Positions 1 to 9,252 of a stretch of DNA of 64,000 bases are shown piece by piece (the first letter of the stretch is position 1; every line of letters starts with the position of its first letter). The stretch comes from Stagonosporopsis chrysanthemi (lineage: Eukaryota; Ascomycota; Dothideomycetes; Pleosporales; Didymellaceae), in contig JAFISE010000118.1 in NCBI GenBank assembly GCA_022560025.1, positions 35,587 through 99,586 on the forward strand, given 5' to 3'. The translations under genes and the position numbers were made by a program. Under the pieces are notes generated by a model. The model saw only the letters and a list, made by a program, of their open reading frames with translations. It did no database searches and had not been told where the DNA came from.

Positions 1-1699
1 GAGAGTCGTTCAACTCGGTGCGCGTCTGTACCCTGAATGTTTACTAGATTCCGTCATCTTTAAGCTCCCTGAAGTTGTCCCGATCCGGCTCCCGCAGTTG
101 CTCCTCCATCATCGTGTAGAGCATGTCCCAAGGTCCGTTGCTTGAAGCCTCCTTTTCAATCCTATGAAACGCTACCATTGTCTTCCACCTCTCCACGTAG
201 ATATCTGTGATATCTGCCCTGTTCATTGTCCAGCCCTAAAAGGTTCACCCAGGCTGTCCCGGTGTGCCATCGAAGATCATCTTCTCGCTGCGAACGACGG
301 TAAGTTCGTGGACGGAGTGCGGCGGCAGCGCAAATCAGCTGACGGATATGCGGTGAGCCGTTGAAAAGTTTTTTTGGGCATGATCGCGGCGTCGAGGGCG
401 TGGGTCAGAAGGTTCAAGCGCACCCAGCGGCTTGTTCCAGAATGCAGCTCTGAGAGATTAGGTCAGTAAATCATTATCTTCACTAATTCCGCTACATACC
501 TTCTGACTTGATCGAAAAGTGGCGTCTAAGAAGAAGTGGGAAATGTCGCAAAGGTCCCTCTTGCAGAGCGCGCCATGGACCTGGCGGGTTGGCTGCTGTT
601 GACTTAGCAAGCTTGCGCGCAAACAGCAATCCTGCAAAGTGGGCCCACATACAACAACATACATAGCGAGACGCATAGAAAGAGAATAGACAGATTCAGC
701 GGGATTTCTTCTAGAGGAGTTTGCAGACTGCCAGGCCGGTGTAAAGGCCTCAGGTCTGCACTGCTGAGTGGTCTCACGCCCGCATCGAGGATGTCATAGA
801 GACCATGTCCAATGCTCCCAGATCCGTGCAGCATCAGACTGATGGGCTCAAACTCAAACCCACCGAGTGCAAGTTCCTTCGTTGCATCATTGCTGGTAGA
901 CCGTGCTCAGCGAGTGTCTGGTCAGTATCTGGTCAGTGCCTGGTCAGTGTTGGCTGCCTCGACTACCCAGTGCCTTCACGTCATCTCGCTTGAGCGTCTA
1001 CTCCCCGCACTATCACCACAACCCAAACATTAGGTTGATGACTATATCTGATTTGTTATTCTCAAGACGACTGGTGGTGGGAGGGGACCATCATTAGGTA
1101 AGTTGTAACGGTCAAAAAGACCGGCCTTCTTGCCATTCTAGCTTGAAGGTATATATAGTTGTATTTCGTACGGTTACATAAGTGCATGGCACATTGGTCG
1201 TTCGCTGACAAAATGATTGGGCGGTGACCGCCTGAGTAGCGCAGACCGATACTACTCCGGTAGAAGGTTCGAACCTGGTCTTGGAGTGTTTCTTTTTTTC
1301 TTTTTGTGTTGCATGTGGTGAAAGGCATGCGTGTACTGCGCTGGGCCAGGCGTTACTGCACTAACCTCCTCACGACATGACCCACAACTAGTAGCAGTAT
1401 CCTAGCATTAAACTTTTAGGATAAGATATCCATTTTGAAGTTACATGTAGTTCTTCATGCGACAACAGGGGTAAGATAATTGATTTACACCTACTTTGTG
1501 TAGCGCACCTTTTCTAAGCACAGTCTGCTCATCTGTCCTCACACATGCTGTGATTAGTACAACGACTTGCGGTTTAATGCTTTGTTGAAGACTCTTGCTC
1601 TTAAAGCCTTTTATAGAGAGCATATATGCACACTTAATTTTGTGCGCGGTGCGGAGGTTAAGAGAGCAAGCGGCAGGTCAGAATCTTGTAATTAGAACG
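1..1699. other. Intergenic, no gene recognised
   Basis: Only short open frames (under 95 codons) overlap here on both strands, and none resembles a known family. The only clear structure is a short direct repeat at 915-947. It belongs to the gene-poor, decayed part of the window that runs to about 14.4 kb. Confidence 0.5.
915..947. repeat. 11-base direct repeat, three copies
   Basis: Three adjacent 11-mers of the form TRYCTGGTCAG (TGTCTGGTCAG, TATCTGGTCAG, TGCCTGGTCAG) can be read directly. No function is apparent. Confidence 0.8.
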
Positions 1700-3172
1700 C
1701 TAAAGCAGAGCAGTAAATTTAAGGTAAGGGCGTAGGTGCAAGCTATGCTCGAAAGAAATCGGCTGAGTTGGCACCAGGCGCATCCTCCTCACGACCTCTG
1801 TCCTGAACTTGGCTGTTTCCTCACTAAGTCTCTGCTTATCATCGAGACCTTCCTGGAGAGACATTCCTCCTTCGCACATGCTCATCATCCAATAATTCAC
1901 ACACTTGTACAAAGCCTCTTGCGTCTCCTTCCAGTATATATAAGTTACACTCCCCTCTGGAAACCAATCGTTGTCTAAGCCCACTGGAACAAATCAGTTC
2001 TGCCTACTGAGACATTCGCTCTTGTGCAATACGTAGCAGTGTTCGTAATCGCACCAAGCAAGGAACCTGTGTGCGCGCGGGTGGCCATACTTCTCGCTAG
2101 TTGGATCGAGGATGAAATTGCCAGCGGAGGGAGATCGGATGTAGAGGACGGAGTGGCAGGCCGCTACGGTGCCAGGAGTTGGTGACCCTGGTAACTCTGG
2201 CGTAATGAATTGGAGGTGACGGCGAGGGGAAATGAATAACCAGATCACTTCTGCCTTTGAATCAACTGTGGAGAGATTAGTAGTGTTGTGTAACCACGTG
2301 GCATAGATCAAATGATATTCTATTGTAGCAGGCACTGCCCGGTGTGGGCAAGTGCACTTACCTCTGAGCTGAGGGCTCCTGTAGAAGAATATCACAACAC
2401 GACAACAGATAGCAATACAAGCGTTGACCTGCAGCACCCACTTGACACTGCTTACGCAGTTACATGTTGCGATGAAGGTTTTGGTGAGGCTGCTTACTCC
2501 GCTGGACAATCTGCGTGACCGAGGGCTTGATAGATAGAACAGCTCGGTCACACATCTTGGCCATCAACAGGCCTCGCTCAATGTACTCTGGCAGGTTTGG
2601 TGGCATCACGTTGTTTGCTCCCCACACGAACCGATCCACATTGTCACCCCAGTCCACTCTGTATTCCTGGAAGTCTGAACTACCGGGAACCAAGTCTTCG
2701 CCGTGACTAGAGTGACATTAAAACTCACAGGAGCTGTTGTGGACAAAGTCTTGGTGCGAGGGAGCGGAACTCGGTTCATCGGAGTGGAAGAGATCTGCCT
2801 CGTGAAGCAGATCATCAACTTGACAGCGGTTAGCATCCAAAGGCTGTTACTCGTGTTAGAGAGGTCTTACTGGGGGCAATCAACTGCGCATCGCCGGCCC
2901 CAAGAGAGCTTGCTGCAAGGGGAGGGAAGGGGAAGACGCTGGTGGGCACAAAGGGGCTCGCGACTGCGGCGACCTCATCCCAAGCATCAAGCATCAGCTG
3001 CGCTACTTTGTAGAGGTAGTGGGTTGCGGACTGCATTTGGGTGATGATGGCGGGTTGGAGGGTGCGCGCGAAGGAGCTTGAGAGAATTTACAAAGTCGAT
3101 TGAAGCTCTAGCAATGGACTCAGGCAGACCCGCGCCAGCAACCCCACCCCTACCACCCGCCCTCACACTCAT
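1700..3172 (-). pseudogene. Decayed member of the LDPTxxQYG family
   Basis: Several minus-strand coding blocks lie in order: an N-terminal block from ATG at 3172, an acidic block near 2780-2700 (DLFHSDEPSS), a block at 2693-2460 (VDWGDNVDRFVWGANN) and a C-terminal block below about 2270. The C-terminal block contains CHSVLYIRSPSAGNFILDPT followed by SEKYG. This matches the LDPTSMQYG and LDPTFLQYG motifs of the genes at 7,218 and 9,253. Plausible introns separate the blocks, for example one ending CTAATCTCTCCACAG near 2270. The last block is cut by an in-frame TGA at 1994-1996, yet the same frame stays open and protein-like to 1700 (GLDNDWFPEGSVTYIYWKE). No splice removes that stop, so I call it a pseudogene. 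Exon limits are approximate and the function is unknown. Confidence 0.5.
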
Positions 3173-4479
3173 TTTGCTGCGCATCAAGCCATTATAAGAG
3201 ATTTTGCTATCATTCTATGTCATTATGACCTCCTAAGTCACTTCAGAAGCATTGCTCATATGCCAGGAGCAAGCTTTGTCTCCGCACGGATGGTTTGTCC
3301 CCACCTGCATACACTCAAAGCCTCTATTTACTGACGCAAACAAGTCTCAGATGGCCAAAGCGAACTTTAACTATGGTACGAGGCAAGTTTGAAGGATGAG
3401 ACTGTCATGTAGCTGGCAGCACACCAGGCCGTCTCCCGAGCCGCATATCACCGACCACCGGCGACGAGGGGAATCCCTGGTAAGCGGCGAGCGGCATGGA
3501 CTTCAGAGTGATGTGGTCTGGAGATTTTTAGAACCAGCGACACGCTACATCGAACTTAAGAGGGAACGACGGAGCGAGCAAGGGAGGATATAGACTTGCA
3601 CGCAGTGTAACAGGATGAACACAAATCAATGAGCATAAAAACGATTGATATGCTTCCCCTAAGTCCTGCCAAGCAGATAGATCATTATTGTGCCTTTGCA
3701 GGAACCGAACTGAATACCAGTCGTATTACCTCAGCCCCGCTATCACGCTGATCATGCCAGTGTGACGTGTCCGTGCGGGTGTTTGCGAGCTACCCAAACC
3801 ATGACCAACGCCAAAATTCCTCATCACGAGCATCACCCTACTACATCTCTTGCCAAATATCCCGGCCACATGATATTCCTTTTTTCTTGCTCCAGCTCTC
3901 ACTACAAAGGCCAGAAATGTGTCTGAAGGGGCTCTAGCCATTCAGCGCGTTCTGACTTCGTGCCGCACCAGCGCGACGCCCAACGGCAGAGAACTCATCG
4001 TGCCCGCGCTACTTACAGTCGGTCATCTCACATTCGCGCTCTTGTGTTCTGGTGGTGCTGCCATCAAGCTCCCTGCCAGGGCGCGTTGGCGAGACCTGGC
4101 TGAAGGAGCTCCGCAACCGCGAACCTGGCAGCCTCCAGTTCGAGATCCTACGACCGCAGCACAGTTGCTTCCAGGTCTTCGGCTTGCAGATCGCTGATCG
4201 GCTACTTGGATGGACAAGCCTGGCTCCAAGCTATGCCAGATTATGTTGGTCCTGCGGGACACCGCCAATCACAAACTCAAGGACTACCTTTCGAGAACGT
4301 GTCACCTGAGTCAACTGCTGGGTCAAAGACCTCGAAACCGAAGTCAGGACCGATTGCGACAAGAAGTACGGCAGAGTCGTTCGCGTTGACCTGCCCTACC
4401 CGGATTCAGTGGAAACTTTATTGCAGATGATCGCAGATCCAGAGAATAATCGCGCCAACAGAGGCGCATCCAGTCACCA
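3173..4479. other. Intergenic, no gene recognised
   Basis: Short overlapping frames on both strands, none convincing. A frame at about 4050-4200 (GRVGETWLKELRNREPGSLQ) looks faintly protein-like and could be another gene fragment next to the carrier fragment that follows, but I cannot assign it. Confidence 0.4.
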
Positions 4480-4874
4480 GAACATACGCTCCGGCGGGAG
4501 CAATATCTCGTACGCAAACGTGCGCGCTTTTCAGAACATGGTCCAGCAACAACTTTGGGTTGACAACAATTGCAAACGCGCACGTGTGCGCGTCCTGTTT
4601 CGACACGATCCAGCAGATGGACATGGTCGAGCTGATCGTTCGACACGCTACACAGAAGAGCAGCGACGGCAAGATAACCAGAACAAATTTCTTGTACGAG
4701 GCGGCGCAGATAAGCCGGTTCAACCTATACACTTCGATCGAAGCAGATTCAAGCAGATTCTTCCACTTCACCCGGCCTGACGACCCATCAGGAAGGCTTA
4801 GTCTGAAAGACTTTGCCGGCGGCCTTCCGAGGCTCAGAAGAATGGAAAACCACATTCGCTCAGAGCAAGTGTGA
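4480..4874 (+). pseudogene. Fragment of mitochondrial aspartate/glutamate carrier
   Basis: The translation matches the regulatory EF-hand half of fungal Agc1-type carriers (SLC25A12/13 family). SNISYANVRAFQNMVQQ is read in one frame. QMDMVELIVRHAT, then DGKITRTNFLYEAAQISRFN and DPSGRLSLKDFA, are read in another frame. The intact family proteins are about 700 residues long, with this segment just before the six-helix carrier domain; here there is no N-terminal half and no carrier domain. The frame change is explained by a 67-base insertion at 4542-4615. Removing one repeat copy plus the insert restores a continuous MVQQMDMVEL reading. Similarity ends abruptly after KDFA near 4815, where unrelated sequence begins. 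It cannot encode a working carrier. The family call rests on recalled motifs, not a search. Confidence 0.7.
4542..4615. mobile_element. 67-base insertion with 7-base direct repeats
   Basis: TCCAGCA occurs at 4542-4548 and again at 4609-4615, and the 60 bases between them interrupt the carrier fragment exactly. Deleting one 67-base unit gives an uninterrupted carrier reading frame of the expected length. This resembles a target-site duplication around a tiny element or excision remnant. The insert holds a CACGTG core with imperfect inverted GCG-rich flanks. An unusual GT..AG intron (4541-4613) is the alternative but would leave the carrier two residues short. Confidence 0.4.
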
Positions 4875-5124
4875 CCTCAAGCAATTCGAAAAAGCTTTTG
4901 CCGCCTGGCATCTATCGTGCCTGGAATTGAAGGGCAAGGGCGCAGCGAAGCAGTCGTGCTAGAGGCTACCATAAAATACATGCGCGAAAAGATTGTGGAG
5001 AGTCACAAAATTACTGCGGGTACTCGACCCTTCGCGGCACACGACTCCCGACCTTGAAGCAACCGCTATTGCAGATGCCGGACTTTGGTCCGACACGACA
5101 TGCTCGAATCCGTCCACCACTTCG

Positions 5125-5604
5125 CGCATGATTCTTGCAACTGTTCGCCCTGATCAGACCATTCTCTTCTTAGCTACGTTTCCCAAGAACATGGCTGCTG
5201 TGGCTCGAAAGGCGGTCCACAAGCCCGCCGAGGTCATCATTGGCGGTCGCAGCAAGGTCGCGTCTGAGATCACGCAGATCATCTCGCTTGTAGAACCGTC
5301 GTATGAGAAGAAGAAGATCAACAAGCTGCTTCTACACCTTGGCCAGTTGTTCGCCGAGGATGAGAACGCACAGGTACTCGTTTTCACTGAGAAACAAGAG
5401 ACTGCTGAGGATCTCTTGTCAAAATTGTTCAAGGCTAAGTACCTATTCGTCAACACCATCCATGGTGCCAAAGACCAGACTGATCGTGGTCATGGAAAAG
5501 AACCTCGTCAAAGGTTCGCGGCGCGAGGGCATCTGGTGGATGGACGCTGGGTGTCCGTGAGATGGACGTCGCGGTACGAGCAGCTTGGTGCCCGCGTTCA
5601 GTGA
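5125..5604 (+). pseudogene. Fragment of Prp5-type DEAD-box RNA helicase
   Basis: The frame contains ILATVRPDQTILFLATFPKN, KPAEVIIGGRSKVASEITQI and AQVLVFTEKQETAEDLLSKL, then NTIHGAKDQTDR. These match the region from motif III to motif IV and the start of motif V of Prp5, a spliceosomal ATPase needed for pre-spliceosome assembly. The upstream Q, Walker A and DEAD motifs are missing. Motif III reads LAT instead of SAT. After TDR the frame diverges, so the VAARGLDV segment and motif VI are absent. It is therefore a dead partial copy, in the same orientation as the carrier fragment just upstream. The functional gene must lie elsewhere. Confidence 0.75.
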
Positions 5605-5972
5605 AGAAGGGCGTATGATATACCTTTGAAGGGAGAATGAGGTGGAATATATAGCGCTTGTGGAGCTCCGTCGTTGATCATGCGCGAGCATAGTGTTTGC
5701 TGCCAGATTCACAAATTCCTCTTTACCAGCAGTCTCGCAGAAGCCTATTTTATCGTGATCTACCCAATGCAAGAGTGCAAAGTCTCCACATGTTATCTCC
5801 AAAGCTGGCGTGGTCGAACACCAGTGAAGGGGCGTTTGCGGGCGGCATGCTCGCAATTCGACGCTAAGTCCAATTTCAGCTTGCCCGCCAAGCCCCGCCC
5901 GAATACTCACCACCACAGCGCCCAGCGAAAGCGAGCTTGCCAGAGCCAGCAAACGCCCTTCAAACAGCCACC
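5605..5972. other. Intergenic, likely 5' region of the next gene
   Basis: No gene is seen. The last 100 bases are C-rich and precede an ATG at 5973, as in many fungal promoters. Confidence 0.4.
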
Positions 5973-6936
5973 ATGAACACCTCGAGAGATATCACCAGAG
6001 ACATGCGCCGCCTCGCCACCTTGTACAACGGCGTCGCCATGGAGCAGATGCTGGCAATGTGCTAGGACGTCCTCGTCAGCGTGTGTCTGAGCGACAACGC
6101 TCTCGAGATTGAGGCTCAGCTGTGCAGCGAGCCGATTGAAAAGACGCCCATGTTCGGCGAGCATGTGAGCGAGGAGACGAGGAGAACTTTCGTGAGCATC
6201 AACAGCTGCACCGATGTTGTCGTCTACAACACTGGCTGGCTGGCATACTGCGCCAACAGTGAGTATTCAACCCAGTTCCTTGATCTGGCTTCTAATAATT
6301 GCGTCGATAGAACTGGACGCTGACCTGGTGGAGCTGACGCTCCCGTCGCCAAAGCCCGTCCATAAAGTCGAGATGCGAAATGTCCAGGCAAACACACTCG
6401 TAAACACCGACTGCCATCATGTCGTCCTCATCCTCAGGCCCCGAAGCGGCGGTGAAGCAATCGTCGCAGATGCATCATACGCCCAGTACTCCTTCGATAA
6501 GAGCATCGACACGCTCGAAGAGTATCTGGCGAAGAAGGTCCACGAGCCTGAGAGCGAAGAGGACCTGTTGGGACACTACTTTGACTCGAGGTCGAATAAG
6601 GATGCATGGCTCTGGAATAAGCAGAATGCCATAATCCGCACCACAAACAACATCGTGGTCGGAGAGTCGGAGCGTGTTGGGGGTTTTGAAGCGCTCCTGG
6701 AAATGGACGAAGCCCGTTTCAAGGCAACGGGTCAACACATCTTTGCGACGGTGAAGACGCAGATGGAGCAGCTGAGATTGCGGCTTGAGGAGCTCAAGTA
6801 TGGTCCAGTCGAAGACCTCCCACTGGGCGTCGAGAGTCTGGTGCGGGATTGTGATGGTGATGGTAATCGGGCGTGCAAGCGGACCTTTTACACACCACTG
6901 GCCAGGGATTATGTCCAACCCTTTATGTTCCTTTAG
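5973..6936 (+). pseudogene. LDPT-family member with one in-frame stop
   Basis: Reading from ATG 5973 gives 30 residues, then TAG at 6063-6065, then an open frame to a clear intron at 6259-6310 (GTGAGT..CGATAG, 52 bases). The frame then stays open to the stop at 6936. The C-terminal exon keeps the family layout: a pair of beta-strand-like segments (HHVVLILRPRSGGEAIVADA, then SYAQYSF where the relatives have LDPTxxQYG) followed by a charged helical tail (KTQMEQLRLRLEELKYG). There is no MYND finger at the N terminus, unlike the genes at 7,218 and 9,253. A shorter product could start at ATG 6150 and would avoid the TAG, so expression is not excluded. TAG is one C-to-T change from CAG. The function is unknown. 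Confidence 0.6.
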
Positions 6937-7217
6937 AGTAGTCTGACGAAAAGAATCTCCGTAGTCACCTTTCTAATACCCACGATTTCTGACGTCTCCA
7001 TGAAATTGTATAGAGTGCATGGTATTTCCATGCTCTCTGCAGTGCTGTGATCGAATTTGCGGTGCCGTCACGTGCGGGCTACTCTTTGGGGGGTGAAGCG
7101 GACTCTGCGCAATTGCGTCGCCCGCCGCGAACTGTCTTTGTCGACGATAGCTCCATCGACCGCCGCCTCTTGGACGAGCAACGCCCGCGCAAAGCACTTT
7201 TTCTCCTCTTCCTCATC

Positions 7218-8288
7218 ATGAGCATGCCCCTCGGCCGCCACATTTGTGGTCTCTCCGGGTGCAGCAGACTCGTCAACGCGAACTCGGCCCCGTGTCCAGA
7301 ATGTCTCGATGTCCCCTACGATGATATTTCTGGGGCGATTTCACGCCATCTTTACTGCTCGCCCGAACACCTCTCCGCCGACAGACTCCCTCACGCGCGA
7401 GAGTGCCAATCTCGACGCTTATGGCGATACATGGTCAGGATTGGCGCCATCCTCGACAGCCTCTTCATGTGCCACCAGGAGAGCATGTTCCACCGTCGCA
7501 TTGGCAAGGCGGCCACCGATGCCGACGGACATCTGAAGGTCAACGTATCACCGTCCATGATCGTTGGCGAGCGCTTGGTGGACCCGGAAGATAAGGTTCC
7601 GGAGAAGGTGGTTCTCGGCGCCTTGAGCTTCGACCTCTGCAAGCGAAGCATTGCGTACATAACGCCGCTTCTAGAGTGGCTTACCGAAGGCCTCTCCATC
7701 GAGATCCGCGAGCAGGACCTCAAGCCGAAGCCGAAAGACGGCAGACAGTGGATTTGGTTCGAGACCGCCCGGGCGTACAACATCGCCGAGATACATACTG
7801 TCCTCACGCTTACATCCAAACTCTCTTCATCGCCGCGGTACGCGTCTCTAACACTGGACCCGACCTCGATGCAGTACGGACGCAGGGTCAAAGGCCACCA
7901 AACCTTTGAGTACTTTGGGGAGAGGGTGCAACCAGAGCCGCAGACGACCCACCACTTTGGCCATGCGTTCTGCGCGTGGAAGAAGACGTTTTGGGAGGCA
8001 TGGCACAACGGAGGTATCGACAAGGAGTTCTTGTTTTCGCAGATCGCGGTCGCGAAGAGGGACAGGGTAGTTTGGCAGGCGCTGCAAGGTGTTGGGGGTC
8101 GAGAAGAACTCGATACAATGAGCCATTCTGGCTTCCTGAGCCTCAAGGACGATATTGGACATCAAGTGCACCGGGAACTCCGACCGCTTCGGACTCAAAC
8201 GCAGAGGATTCGGGCGGCCAACGGTCAGCTTGACGACCAGCTGGAACAGATGCTGCGAGAGCATGTCCATGAAAAGTACATGCTGTAG
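7218..8288 (+). CDS. MYND-like zinc-finger protein, intact family member
   Basis: This single exon encodes 356 residues, with the start taken at ATG 7218 because the frame upstream has no ATG. An N-terminal zinc finger is visible: C10, C15, C26, C29, C47, H51, H59 and C63. The last four have the exact C-x3-(C/H)-x7-H-x3-C spacing of MYND fingers, with His in place of the usual sixth Cys. MYND fingers normally bind proline-rich partners or DNA-associated proteins. The rest is a roughly 290-residue domain of unknown role, with YASLTLDPTSMQYG near residue 215 and a charged helical C terminus (LRTQTQRIRAANGQLDDQLE). It is the only unbroken copy of a four-member family clustered at 1.7-10.3 kb. 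The cytosol or nucleus is likely, since no signal peptide or membrane helix is seen. Confidence 0.75.
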   Translation: MSMPLGRHICGLSGCSRLVNANSAPCPECLDVPYDDISGAISRHLYCSPEHLSADRLPHARECQSRRLWRYMVRIGAILDSLFMCHQESMFHRRIGKAATDADGHLKVNVSPSMIVGERLVDPEDKVPEKVVLGALSFDLCKRSIAYITPLLEWLTEGLSIEIREQDLKPKPKDGRQWIWFETARAYNIAEIHTVLTLTSKLSSSPRYASLTLDPTSMQYGRRVKGHQTFEYFGERVQPEPQTTHHFGHAFCAWKKTFWEAWHNGGIDKEFLFSQIAVAKRDRVVWQALQGVGGREELDTMSHSGFLSLKDDIGHQVHRELRPLRTQTQRIRAANGQLDDQLEQMLREHVHEKYML

Positions 8289-9252
8289 ATAGGCCATTGC
8301 GGCAAGAATGCTGAACACACTCTCACCTCATCCATCAAAATGAATTGATCCTTGCGTTTCCCACAGGATACACTATCGTGAGTCGAGCTCAGCGGCCTGG
8401 TAACACGACTTTGTTTACGTCGTAGATCGCTGTCTTCGCCCAAACCTTGTGTCACGAAATCAGAATCGCTACTTCAGCTTGCGTATAGATCCATAGAAGC
8501 TAGCTTGGCAATCAAGTCTGGAGCAGAAGCGTCTAGGATCCCCGTGGGCGTCAACTCGCCTAGCATGGTTACCAACAGCCTCCCACAAGGTATCATGGTC
8601 ACCTCTTGACGCTGTGCATCACGCTGGAGACCTGCATAATAGTGGTTGGCTGTGCGGTCGACCAGACCTACCTGCGCAAAGGCTCTCAAGGCACTTCGCC
8701 AGATGAGCTGGGAGATGCGGCCACACGGCGTGGGGAAGCAAGTGTGGCTTTCACTGATCGCCGAAAAGTGCAAATAGAAAGTAGCTTACCCACCCAGACT
8801 CGAACCAGCGTCCCAGACGTAGCGAGAAGCAAAAGGGTTCCCCCCGCCGGTGCGGAGGTACGTCCCTGACTGGGATAAGTTAGCGAAGTTCTTTTTTGGG
8901 GGACTGGGGACTCGTACAACAAATTTTGAGGTTTATATAGACCATCAAATTAAGAATAGCAATGTGGGTGAGCCCACGTTATGGTGTTCATCGTCGCCAT
9001 AACAATGGGCAGATGATGAAAGCGTGCCGCGGTGAAAGCACACAAGCTTCTCTCTTCGGCAGGCTTGTATCCACCCATTGAAATAACGATGCCCATTTGA
9101 CAGGGCTAGCGATTTGACGCGAGCCAAGTCAGTTCTGGCGGCACCTTGGACTCGAAGTGGGCAGCACTTTGAAGCGCCTCATCACTACCTTGATGTTGGT
9201 TTCGCGGTCTCTTCTCCTCCACACCACCACACAAGTCTTCATCGCCGCCATC
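8289..9252. other. Intergenic, one weak minus-strand frame
   Basis: A 99-codon minus-strand frame (8474-8773; includes CGRISQLIWRSALRAFAQVG) looks mildly protein-like, but I recognise nothing in it and see no convincing splice partners. The rest is non-coding, including the promoter of the gene at 9,253. Confidence 0.35.

Noticed and set aside
1250..1290. Possible tRNA T-arm (GGTTCGAACC)
   Set aside because: The palindromic word alone; flanks do not form stems or an anticodon arm.
8786..8870. Possible tRNA on the minus strand (contains GGTTCGAGTC)
   Set aside because: The T-arm and acceptor stems do not pair and no cloverleaf can be drawn.
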